From: CAZQXD01 sp964597315
GTDB lineage: Bacteria > Pseudomonadota > Gammaproteobacteria > Competibacterales > Competibacteraceae
Length of the DNA stretch: 47,756 bases
Assembly (NCBI GenBank): GCA_964597315.1
Contig: CAZQXD010000033.1
Span: 1-47,756, forward strand
Direction of reading: 5' to 3'
The number at the start of each line of letters is the position of its first letter. Position 1 is the stretch's first letter. Both the position numbers and the translations under genes were made by a program. Shown piece by piece: positions 8,022 through 15,211 of this stretch. A model generated the notes under the pieces. It made no database searches. It was given only the letters and a program-made list of their open reading frames with translations, and was not told where the DNA came from.

Positions 8022-9401
8022 TTATATCTTCTCCCACCGCGCCCAAACTTGCCTGAATTTGCCGCTGGTTTTCTCGGCCTGGGGCGGCGTGGGGTCCCGG
8101 CGGATGGTGACCTCAGCCGCCCCGTGTTGGGCCAGAAAGCCGTGCAGGCCCGCCTCCACCTGCCGCCAAGTATGCTCTGGATCGGCCCCGGCGGGAGGCT
8201 CCAGGCGCACATCCAGATGCTTGGGACTGGTCTGGATCAACTGGAAGCGATGCACCTGATAATCGTCCTCGATCATGCTGGTCAGGGGAATGGGCATGAT
8301 GCCGACGTTTCCACCCGCAGCTCCGGGAAAGTACAAAATCTCGTCGCTACGCCCCTCTACCCGGATCGCGGGCAAGGGGTTGCCGCAGCGGCAGCGTTCA
8401 GGGTTGAAGGTAATGCTGTCCCCCAGTTGATAGCGGATAAAGGGTTGCACCCGGTTGGCCAGATTGGTCAGTAGCACCGTGTGGGAAGGCTCCCCGGGAG
8501 GCACGGGCTGGAAGTCGGCGTCCACCGGCTCCAAAAGCACCCAGTCGGCGTTCACATGGAGCCAGCCGTGATCACAGCCGAAGGCGATATTCATAAACTC
8601 CGAGGTGCCGTAGTCCTCCACCGTCCGACAGCCGAAGGCTTGCTCAATTTCGGTCCTGGCGGCGGCGGACAGCCCCTCGCCCCCCATCCAAGCGGCGCTC
8701 AGCTTCACTTTCAGACGACCCCGGCGCTGTTCCTGGGCCAGCAGTAGAATTGTGGACGGATAACTGGCCACGAAGGCGGGCTGAAACTCATTGAGTTGCT
8801 GGATCAATTCCACAAGGGGCAGGGCCACCGAGAACACCCGGGCTTCCACCCGGGGATGGAGTTGGCGCCACCGCTCCCAGGTGGCGGTGCCAGCGAAATG
8901 GCCGCCGGTGGCGGCGATCATGGCAAACCCCCGCTTGCCCAGCACAGACAGGGAACGCTCCACGAATCCCGCCGGGTCAAAACGCACTTTCAACAGAGAT
9001 TCATAGACGCACTGGGCGTTGCTATCGTGGAGATAAACCCCCGGCTGGCCGGTGGTTCCAGAGCTGGTATAGACTGCGTAGCGGTCTAGATATAAATGAC
9101 CGATCCGCTGAGTGTCGGCCAGAAACCCACTCAATTCGACCCGACGCACCCGGATGTCGGTAACCCAGTCGTCGAAGGCGGCCATCAACTGGCGTTTGCT
9201 CACGGGCGGTAGACGGGGCAGCTCGTGACAGCCCTCGGGTAGGGCGCTGTAGAGTTGCCGGTAAAAGGGTGAGCGCCGACGCACATAGCCCACCAGGTCC
9301 GCCAGACGCTGGCGACCCCGGGCCGTGATGGCGGTTTGTCCCATCTGAGACGTCATCCAGAGATCCCAAAGGTAGCTGGTCTGCTTCCAGTTGATGTTCA
9401 A
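8022..9401 (-). CDS. PaaK/coenzyme F390 synthetase-like AMP-forming ligase
   Basis: A phenylacetate-CoA ligase/F390 synthetase-like adenylating enzyme. The P-loop-like motif YTSSGTTGQPGVYLH is clear, followed by GGEGLSAAAR, DYGTSEFMNIA and the hinge region YQLGDSITFN with a Cys-rich RCRCGNPLP, as in the PaaK family. I chose TTG at 9401 as start because GGGAGGG lies five bases upstream; a longer frame reaches 9488. This gives 459 residues. Members activate a carboxylate to an acyl-AMP; the substrate and acceptor here are unknown. It is divergent from the GST gene and followed by the aminotransferase. Confidence 0.8.
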   Translation of the reverse strand: MNINWKQTSYLWDLWMTSQMGQTAITARGRQRLADLVGYVRRRSPFYRQLYSALPEGCHELPRLPPVSKRQLMAAFDDWVTDIRVRRVELSGFLADTQRIGHLYLDRYAVYTSSGTTGQPGVYLHDSNAQCVYESLLKVRFDPAGFVERSLSVLGKRGFAMIAATGGHFAGTATWERWRQLHPRVEARVFSVALPLVELIQQLNEFQPAFVASYPSTILLLAQEQRRGRLKVKLSAAWMGGEGLSAAARTEIEQAFGCRTVEDYGTSEFMNIAFGCDHGWLHVNADWVLLEPVDADFQPVPPGEPSHTVLLTNLANRVQPFIRYQLGDSITFNPERCRCGNPLPAIRVEGRSDEILYFPGAAGGNVGIMPIPLTSMIEDDYQVHRFQLIQTSPKHLDVRLEPPAGADPEHTWRQVEAGLHGFLAQHGAAEVTIRRDPTPPQAEKTSGKFRQVWARWEKI

Positions 9402-9556
9402 TAGTGCCCTCCCGCCGGATCTGCCGGTTCCTGACGGTATCAGTCCGCCCTTTAAGGACAAGCGTAGCAGTACGACCGACCGATCCACCTTATATTGAAC
9501 CTGCCCGGCCCATTAGTGTTCAGAATACCGCAATCCACCCCTATGGGAGGCCCTCC

Positions 9557-10237
9557 ATGGCCGAGATCAAGCTATACAGCGCCAAAACCTGTCCCTACGC
9601 CCAGCGTACCCGCCTGGGGCTGATCGAAAAAGGGCTGGACTACAGCCTCACGGAAATCGACTTGAAGAACACCCCTGAGTGGTTTTACGAGGTCTCCCCC
9701 TACGGCAAGGTGCCGGTCCTGGAGCATGGTGGGGATCAAGTCTGGGAGTCGGCCATCATCAACGAATATCTTGAAGAATGTTATCCAGAACCACCGCTAT
9801 TGCCCAGCGCCCCGGGTCGGCGGGCTTATGCCCGGTTTTGGATCGACTTCGCCAACGTCAAGCTGGTGCCTACGTTTTACAAGCTGCTGCTGGAGCAGGA
9901 CCCGGCCCGGCGACGGGAATTGGCCGACCGCTACACCGAACACTTGCGTTTCATGGAGCGAGAGGCCCTGGTCGGTCCCTACTGGCTGGGTCAAGAATTG
10001 AGCCTGGCGGACCTGGCGTTTTATCCCTGGTTTGAGCGGTTCTGTGTGCTGGAACACTACCGGGATGTCAGCCTGCCCGAGGACTGCGCCCGGCTGTGGG
10101 ACTGGTGGGCGACCATGCACGAACGGGACTCGGTGCAAAAGCTCAAGCGGTCGCCGGAATTCTATGTGGCATCCTACAGCCACTACGCCGACGGTTCAGC
10201 CTCCGGCAGCACCGCCCAGGATATGCGCAGCCATTAG
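9557..10237 (+). CDS. glutathione S-transferase family protein
   Basis: A 226-residue GST with an N-terminal thioredoxin fold (IKLYSAKTCPYAQRTRLGL, YGKVPVLEH, WESAIINEYLEE) and an all-helical C-terminal domain (YWLGQELSLADLAFYPWFERF). The CPYAQR motif places Cys at the active site, as in omega- and beta-type GSTs and dehydroascorbate reductase-like enzymes. ATG 9557 is preceded by GGGAGG; a longer frame from 9404 is less likely. The likely role is glutathione conjugation or thiol reduction in the cytosol. Confidence 0.9.
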   Translation: MAEIKLYSAKTCPYAQRTRLGLIEKGLDYSLTEIDLKNTPEWFYEVSPYGKVPVLEHGGDQVWESAIINEYLEECYPEPPLLPSAPGRRAYARFWIDFANVKLVPTFYKLLLEQDPARRRELADRYTEHLRFMEREALVGPYWLGQELSLADLAFYPWFERFCVLEHYRDVSLPEDCARLWDWWATMHERDSVQKLKRSPEFYVASYSHYADGSASGSTAQDMRSH

Positions 10238-10290
10238 GGAAGTAGGCCGTCGCTGGGCAATCCATTTAAGCTTGAGTGTCGGATCGTGGG

Positions 10291-10321
10291 CCTTGGCCGG
10301 GACGAGTCAATCCGGCCAAGG
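10291..10321. terminator. hairpin between convergent genes
   Basis: Perfect 10-base arms CCTTGGCCGG and CCGGCCAAGG with an 11-base loop, in the 105-base gap between the GST gene and the end of the metalloprotease gene. No U-tract follows on either strand, so a bidirectional transcription barrier or mRNA 3'-end stabiliser is inferred. Confidence 0.35.
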
Positions 10322-10342
10322 CGTTGCAATACCGCCGGGGCC

Positions 10343-12208
10343 TTAGCGGTAATAACAGCCCAAGGCCAGGATTTCATCCCGGCTCAGGGCGCGAATGGCC
10401 GTGTTGAGACCGATAGTCGGCCACATCACCGGGGCGGGGTTTTGTTCCGACAAACCTACCCACAACCCCAGCGAGGAGTATCCCGAGCCGCTGGGCGGCA
10501 CGTCGATCTTCAACACATCGGTGGCGCTGTCGCCGCCGAAATCCCCAGCCAACACAAACATGTCCGGGTGGGAATCCCAACAGGCCCACATATCGGTATC
10601 GGCGCCCATCTGACCGTCTCCCAGCCCGGCGGTGTCCCCATCGCCGGTGGAAAAGAAACCATTGCCAAGGGACTGACCCACCCACAGACCCAGCCGCGAA
10701 TAGCCCGAGGTGTTCACCGGCGTATCGATCTTCATCAGATCAGCCAGGCCACTGGCATTAAAGTCTCCGACCAGCACGTGCATGTTCTTGTGGGAATCCC
10801 AGCGCGCCCATTGGGTAGTGGTAAAGCTCCCCTGACCGTCGGACAAACCCACCCAAACCCCCAGATTGGAATACCCCGAGGTGTTTACCGGCACGTCGAT
10901 TTTCATGATATCGTCATAGGGATCGTTATTGAATTTTCCCACCAGAACATGCATGTCCTTATGGGAATCCCATTGCGCCCAACGGCTGGAATTAAATTGG
11001 CCCTGGCCGTCGGACAAACCCACCCAAACCCCCAGATTGGAATACCCCGAGGTGTTCACCGGCACGTCGATCTTTAACAGATCGTCGTTACCATCGCCGT
11101 CGAAATCCCCCACTAGAACATGCATGTCTTTATGGGAATCCCAGCGCGCCCAACGGCTGGAATTAAATTGGCCTTGACCATCGGACAAACCTACCCAAAC
11201 CCCAAGGTTGGAATACCCAGAGGTGTTTACCGGCACGTCAATCTTGGCCAGATCATCATTGCCATCGCCGTCGAAATCTCCCACTAGAACATGCATGTCC
11301 TTGTGGGAATCCCAGCGCGCCCATTGGGTGGTATTGAATTGACCTTGACCGTCGGATAAACCTACCCATAACCCCAGATTGGAATACCCCGAGGTATTGA
11401 CGGGTACGTCGATCTTCATGACATCATCATAGTCATCCCCATTAAAATTACCTTTGAGTACATGCATACTCTTGTGGGAATCCCAGCGCGCCCATTGGGT
11501 GGTATTGAATTGCCCCTGGCCATCGGATAAACCCACCCATAACCCCAGGTTGGAATAGCCCGAGGTATTGACGGGTACGTCGATCTTCATGACATCATCA
11601 TGCTCATCGCCGCCGAAGTTGCCTACCAACACATGCATGTCTTTGTGAGTCTGCCAACGGGCCCATTGGCTATCGGCGAAATGCAGGCCGGTGGTATGCC
11701 CCAAACCCAGGCCATGGCCGAATTCATGAAGCATGATGGATTGCATATCAAAATTGCCCGGGCCGAGTTGGGCCGGGATGGCGAAATTGGTGCCCAGTCC
11801 CCAGAAAATCGTATCGAACTCGATGATGTCGGCGCCCAAGGTCCAGGTAAACGTAGTGGCCAAGGCATTGCCGCTCGCCATATTCAGGGCAAAAATGGCA
11901 TTGACTCCATCGGGTTGCCCTTGGGCATTGGTGGTTGTCAGCAGATTGGTCTGGCCCCCGAACTGTAAATTAATCCGACCGGATGCGTTCCAAGGCGCGG
12001 CGGCGGCTTGTAGGACGGCCAACTGCTGGGCAGCCGTACCAGCCGGGGCGCCATTGAAATTGGGATTAATCTGGTAGACCACATTGGCGGGATTGCCGGG
12101 CCAGATTGCCCGTTGATTGTTGGCGACGATGTTGGAAAACGCATAAACCGCCGATGACGAACCGAATACCAGCAGTAGCCCGGATACAATAGACGTCGCA
12201 AGTTTCAT
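10343..12208 (-). CDS. secreted matrixin-like metalloprotease with a seven-repeat propeller inserted in its catalytic domain
   Basis: A 621-residue exported protein. Residues 1-23 are a signal peptide ending at VYA. Residues 24-181 form the first part of a metzincin: HEFGHGLGLGH (161-171) gives the three zinc His and catalytic Glu162. From 182 to 593 run seven repeats, mostly 57 residues, each of the type WARWDSHKDMHVLVGDFDGD, DDLMKIDVPVNTSGYSNLG, LWVGLSDG, resembling FG-GAP/VCBS blades with Ca-binding-like DFDGDGNDD. Residues 594-621, VMWPTIGLN...LSRDEILALGCYY, look like the Met-turn and C-terminal helix that normally follow the zinc motif directly in M10 enzymes. So the repeat block appears nested inside the catalytic domain. 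The start codon overlaps the stop of the upstream gene (ATGA), so the two are coupled. Substrate unknown. Confidence 0.85.
   Translation of the reverse strand: MKLATSIVSGLLLVFGSSSAVYAFSNIVANNQRAIWPGNPANVVYQINPNFNGAPAGTAAQQLAVLQAAAAPWNASGRINLQFGGQTNLLTTTNAQGQPDGVNAIFALNMASGNALATTFTWTLGADIIEFDTIFWGLGTNFAIPAQLGPGNFDMQSIMLHEFGHGLGLGHTTGLHFADSQWARWQTHKDMHVLVGNFGGDEHDDVMKIDVPVNTSGYSNLGLWVGLSDGQGQFNTTQWARWDSHKSMHVLKGNFNGDDYDDVMKIDVPVNTSGYSNLGLWVGLSDGQGQFNTTQWARWDSHKDMHVLVGDFDGDGNDDLAKIDVPVNTSGYSNLGVWVGLSDGQGQFNSSRWARWDSHKDMHVLVGDFDGDGNDDLLKIDVPVNTSGYSNLGVWVGLSDGQGQFNSSRWAQWDSHKDMHVLVGKFNNDPYDDIMKIDVPVNTSGYSNLGVWVGLSDGQGSFTTTQWARWDSHKNMHVLVGDFNASGLADLMKIDTPVNTSGYSRLGLWVGQSLGNGFFSTGDGDTAGLGDGQMGADTDMWACWDSHPDMFVLAGDFGGDSATDVLKIDVPPSGSGYSSLGLWVGLSEQNPAPVMWPTIGLNTAIRALSRDEILALGCYYR
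10430..11665 (-). repeat. seven tandem 57-residue (171-base) repeats within the metalloprotease gene
   Basis: Blades run at residues 182-238, 239-295, 296-352, 353-409, 410-466, 467-540 and 541-593. The first five are exactly 57 residues, spaced 171 bases in DNA, and differ at few positions; repeats 3 and 4 differ by a single residue. Repeat 6 carries a 17-residue Gly/Asp-rich extension, and repeat 7 is the most diverged and slightly short. Seven units match a complete seven-bladed propeller such as the integrin alpha type. Confidence 0.9.
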
Positions 12209-12726
12209 TTGAAGTCCTCTCCACCCAGTGCTTTTTGCAGTTCTTTTAGCTCAACATCCAGTATCCCCACATGATTGTCCTTATCCAGAGGGAGCGTTCC
12301 GAAGTTGGTGCCAAACAACTCTTGTTTATGGTCTTGGTTTTGGGCGGTCAGGAACAGAAAGCGCATACCGGTTTTTATGGGGTAGAGACTAGAAACACTC
12401 AGGCTCAACTCACCCACCGTGCCTCCCATGGTGGTGAAGGTGAGATAATTTAATGGATCTCCCTTGAGTACTTGGTCTACCACCACGGTAATATCAGAGA
12501 AGATGATCGTGCCAAATGGCGTTTTTCCATAATAACTATGAACATCTTCCACCTTGCCGGATACTACATAATCGGCAGCCTTTGCCACGGTAATCCAGTT
12601 TTTAGTGGTTACGGGCGAGCCGGGAACTAAGGGAAAGCGGGTGGTTTCGGCGCTTGCCGACAATCCGCCAAACCCCATGTTCAAGATGATGACAAATAAA
12701 ATAATTATATTTTTTTTCAAAAACAT
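12205..12726 (-). CDS. small secreted protein, partner of the nested metalloprotease
   Basis: A 173-residue protein with a clear signal peptide (MFLKKNIIILFVIILNMGFG, cleavage near SASA-ETT). ATG 12726 has AGAGGT upstream; a longer frame to 12912 lacks support. The mature part has the pattern WITVAKAADYVVSGKV, SDITVVVDQVLKG, TMGGTVGELSLSV, KTGMRFLFL. I recognise that pattern loosely from secreted bacterial proteins encoded near, or fused to, matrixin-like proteases, but cannot name a family. It overlaps the metalloprotease start by four bases (ATGA), so the two are made together. A role as inhibitor, pro-domain substitute or substrate partner is inference only. Confidence 0.75.
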   Translation of the reverse strand: MFLKKNIIILFVIILNMGFGGLSASAETTRFPLVPGSPVTTKNWITVAKAADYVVSGKVEDVHSYYGKTPFGTIIFSDITVVVDQVLKGDPLNYLTFTTMGGTVGELSLSVSSLYPIKTGMRFLFLTAQNQDHKQELFGTNFGTLPLDKDNHVGILDVELKELQKALGGEDFK

Positions 12727-13037
12727 AACCGACCTCTTAATGGATAAATTGAGACTGATGGCGTCAGCGTGAACGGGGTAAATGGACACGGCGAGTGAGT
12801 GCTGAAGGTCATTGATATTAGCAACCCAGGGCGTGTTTGATTCTCGTTTTATACAGGTGTTACAGACAGCAAAAACCTGCCGTAACGGTGTAGAGTGTTC
12901 CAGTTTCAGCAATAGCCGTCTGTGGACGGCATCACAATATCGCCGTGACCCAGTGATGACTGGACAGGTTTGGTGCTAGGGACATGCCAGTGGAGTGAAA
13001 AATGCGGAGATGCAGAACGCTCGGGAAAGACTTTAGC

Positions 13038-14375
13038 CTAGTCGTCCCGGTAGCGGTTGAGGCGGTTGTAGAGGGTCTTGAGGCTCACGCCCAGAGTCTT
13101 GGCGGCCAGTTTCTTGTCGCCATCGAAGTGGTCCAGGGTGGCGAACACCAGCCGCTTTTCGGCTTCGTCGATGGAGGTGCCCACGGTAAAGCGCAGAAAC
13201 CGGCTGTCGCTATCCGGCACCGTGCTTTGCCATTGGTCCACGTGATAGGCGTCTATCTCGTGATCGGCGAGGATATAGGCTCGCTGTACAGCGTTTCGCA
13301 ATTCCCGAACATTGCCTGGCCAGCCATAGCTGTCCAGACTCTCCAGGGCAGCGCGGGTGAATTTCTTGCGGGTATGGTTCTCGGCATTGAGCAGAGCCAG
13401 GAACCGCTCGGCCAGCAACGGCACATCCCCACGCCGCTCCCGCAGAGGCGGCAAGCGCAGGGGAAACACCATCAACCGAAACAGCAGGTCCTCTCGTAAA
13501 TGGCCATCGGCCACGGCCTGTTCCGGGTCACGGTTGGTGGCGGCGATCACCCGCACGTCCACCGGGATCTCCCGGTCGCCTCCCAAGCGCATCACCGTGC
13601 CGGTCTCCAATACCCGCAGCAGATTGACTTGCAACTCGATGGGCATTTCGGTGATTTCGTCCAAAAACAAGGTGCCCTTATGGGCTCGCTCGAAGAACCC
13701 TCGATGCTGGCGGGTGGCGCCGGTGAAACTACCACGCTCATGACCGAACAACTCGGAGGCGATGAGGTTGGCGGGCACGGCGCCGCAGTTCAGGGCCAGA
13801 AACGGCTGAGTGCGACGGGGACTGTTCTCGTGGACAGCTCGGGCTGCTAGTTCCTTGCCGGTGCCGCTTTCCCCCTGGAGCAATACCGTCACCTCGGAAG
13901 CGGCTACCCGCTCGATCATGTCATAGAGGTGGCGCATGGCCCGAGAGGCGCCGAACAGTAGTCCGAAATGAGCATCGGCGGCTTCCTGATCCGTTTCGTC
14001 CAGCCGGGCCGGATGATCCACGGCGAATCGCAGCCGCTTGAGACAGGATTTCAGCACCCCGATGTCCACGGGCTTGGTCAGGTAGTCCCACACCTGGGAG
14101 CGCAGAGCGTCCACGGCGGTATCGAAACTGGCGTGGCCGGTGATCACCACCACGGCGGTGGATTCATTGCCTTCGATCTCATGGACTAGGTCGATGCCGT
14201 TGCCATCAGGAAGCATCAGGTCCACGAAGGCCACATCGGGAACCCGCTCCTGAAGATGCCTACGAGCATCACAGAGCGTGTGAGCGATGCTGACCGAAAA
14301 CCCCTCTTCCTGGATTAGATCCGCGAAGGCCGGCGTGAAGCTGATATCGTCATCGACTAAGAGTGCGTGCGCCAT
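13038..14375 (-). CDS. sigma-54-dependent response regulator (NtrC family)
   Basis: A 445-residue regulator with receiver domain (LLVDDD, phospho-acceptor Asp52 in FVDLMLPDG, Lys in YLTKPVD), a central AAA+ domain and a C-terminal Fis-type helix-turn-helix (KKLAAKTLGVSLKTLYNRLNRY). The AAA+ domain has Walker A GESGTGKE and the sigma-54 contact loop GSFTGA in place of GAFTGA, a common variant. ATG 14375 is chosen because the receiver begins there; a frame extends to 14417. It is divergent from the BON lipoprotein and sensor kinase genes, which have a sigma-54-like promoter between, so the kinase at 15212 is the likely partner. Confidence 0.93.
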   Translation of the reverse strand: MAHALLVDDDISFTPAFADLIQEEGFSVSIAHTLCDARRHLQERVPDVAFVDLMLPDGNGIDLVHEIEGNESTAVVVITGHASFDTAVDALRSQVWDYLTKPVDIGVLKSCLKRLRFAVDHPARLDETDQEAADAHFGLLFGASRAMRHLYDMIERVAASEVTVLLQGESGTGKELAARAVHENSPRRTQPFLALNCGAVPANLIASELFGHERGSFTGATRQHRGFFERAHKGTLFLDEITEMPIELQVNLLRVLETGTVMRLGGDREIPVDVRVIAATNRDPEQAVADGHLREDLLFRLMVFPLRLPPLRERRGDVPLLAERFLALLNAENHTRKKFTRAALESLDSYGWPGNVRELRNAVQRAYILADHEIDAYHVDQWQSTVPDSDSRFLRFTVGTSIDEAEKRLVFATLDHFDGDKKLAAKTLGVSLKTLYNRLNRYRDD

Positions 14376-14673
14376 AGAGTGACTGTCGGGGTTGGCAAGA
14401 AAATCGAGCAAAACCAAACTGGAATGGCGGATCGCTCACTGGGCACAAAACATCGCTCCCGAGTCGGATGCCGACCTAGACGATGCATTGGCCGGATGTT
14501 TCTCATCGCCATAAGCTAGAAGCACTCACTGGCGATGCTTGTGCTGGGACCAACCGCGCCATTCTGGCGTTGCTGGAGTGGGAGACAGTATACCATCATG
14601 GAAAGAAATAGCCGCCGCGCCTCCAGATATTCTGGGACTCCCGATTCAGCATACAGAATACAGAATACATCGG

Positions 14674-14690
14674 TTGGCATGGCGATTGTA
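14674..14690 (+). promoter_or_regulatory. sigma-54-like promoter (-24/-12) upstream of the BON gene
   Basis: TTGGCATGGCGATTGTA matches the consensus TTGGCACGNNNNTTGCW at the -24 GG element and most other positions; the -12 element reads TTGT instead of TTGC. Spacing is exact. It lies 113 bases before the BON start, in the 427-base gap divergent from a sigma-54 activator gene. A sigma-70-like TATAAT follows at 14695, so a mixed or alternative promoter is possible. Direct repeats ATACAGAATACAGAATAC lie just upstream (14651-14668). Confidence 0.4.
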
Positions 14691-14802
14691 CCGTTATAAT
14701 AAAAAGACCAAAATTGATTATGCCTTAATACGACCCGTCATTTCCCAGCTTCTTAACCATCGTTTGCCGGGGCGATCCTTCGCGACAACTAGAGATCATA
14801 CT

Positions 14803-15150
14803 ATGCGCCACACCCCAGCCCAATTCATCCTTACGCTCTTGCTGTTGTCGGCGTTGGCTGCCTGCGTTAATCCAAACCGGACCTATGACGACGCCGCCCT
14901 GGCCTCCCGGGTCCAGTCTGCCCTGGCGACGTCCGGCGTGGAGACGCCCGGCGTGGAGACGCCCGGCGTGGAGACGCCCGGCGTGGAGACGCCCGGCGTG
15001 GCGACGCCCATCATTGTCGTAACCGCCTATCGAGGCATCGTCAGCCTGAGCGGCGAGGTGGCTAGCGATGCCCAGCGGGAGGCGGTGGTGCAATCCGTGC
15101 GTAAAGTCCCGGGGGTACGCTCAGTGCAAGATAGCCTATCGGTACGCTAA
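14803..15150 (+). CDS. BON-domain lipoprotein with GVETP repeats
   Basis: A 115-residue lipoprotein: signal peptide with lipobox LAAC (Cys21), then one BON domain (DAALASRVQSALA ... VVTAYRGIVSLSGEV, REAVVQSVRKVPGVRSVQDSL). BON proteins such as OsmY and DolP act in the periplasm or at the outer membrane and respond to envelope stress. Inside the domain, after the first helix, sits an insert of four GVETP and one GVATP from a 15-base tandem repeat. ATG 14803 begins the signal peptide; the frame to 14539 is not credible. It lies just ahead of the kinase gene in the same direction. Confidence 0.8.
   Translation: MRHTPAQFILTLLLLSALAACVNPNRTYDDAALASRVQSALATSGVETPGVETPGVETPGVETPGVATPIIVVTAYRGIVSLSGEVASDAQREAVVQSVRKVPGVRSVQDSLSVR
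14935..15009 (+). repeat. 15-base tandem repeat encoding GVETP
   Basis: Five consecutive copies of GGCGTGGAGACGCCC. The first four are identical; the fifth has one change (GVATP). Being a multiple of three, copy-number change would lengthen or shorten the BON insert without breaking the frame. Confidence 0.95.
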
Positions 15151-15211
15151 GTCCACGTCTGTTTGTCTGGTTTAACACCCTTTTACCCAACCGGTCCAGA
15201 GAGAAACTGAA

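Noticed and set aside
10680..11680. Regularly spaced repeats suggesting a CRISPR array
   Set aside because: The 171-base units are open in one frame and encode the propeller blades; there are no short spacers and no cas genes.
12505..12530. Minus-strand CGTGCCA as a sigma-54 -24 element
   Set aside because: It lies inside the small secreted protein gene and lacks a matching -12 element.
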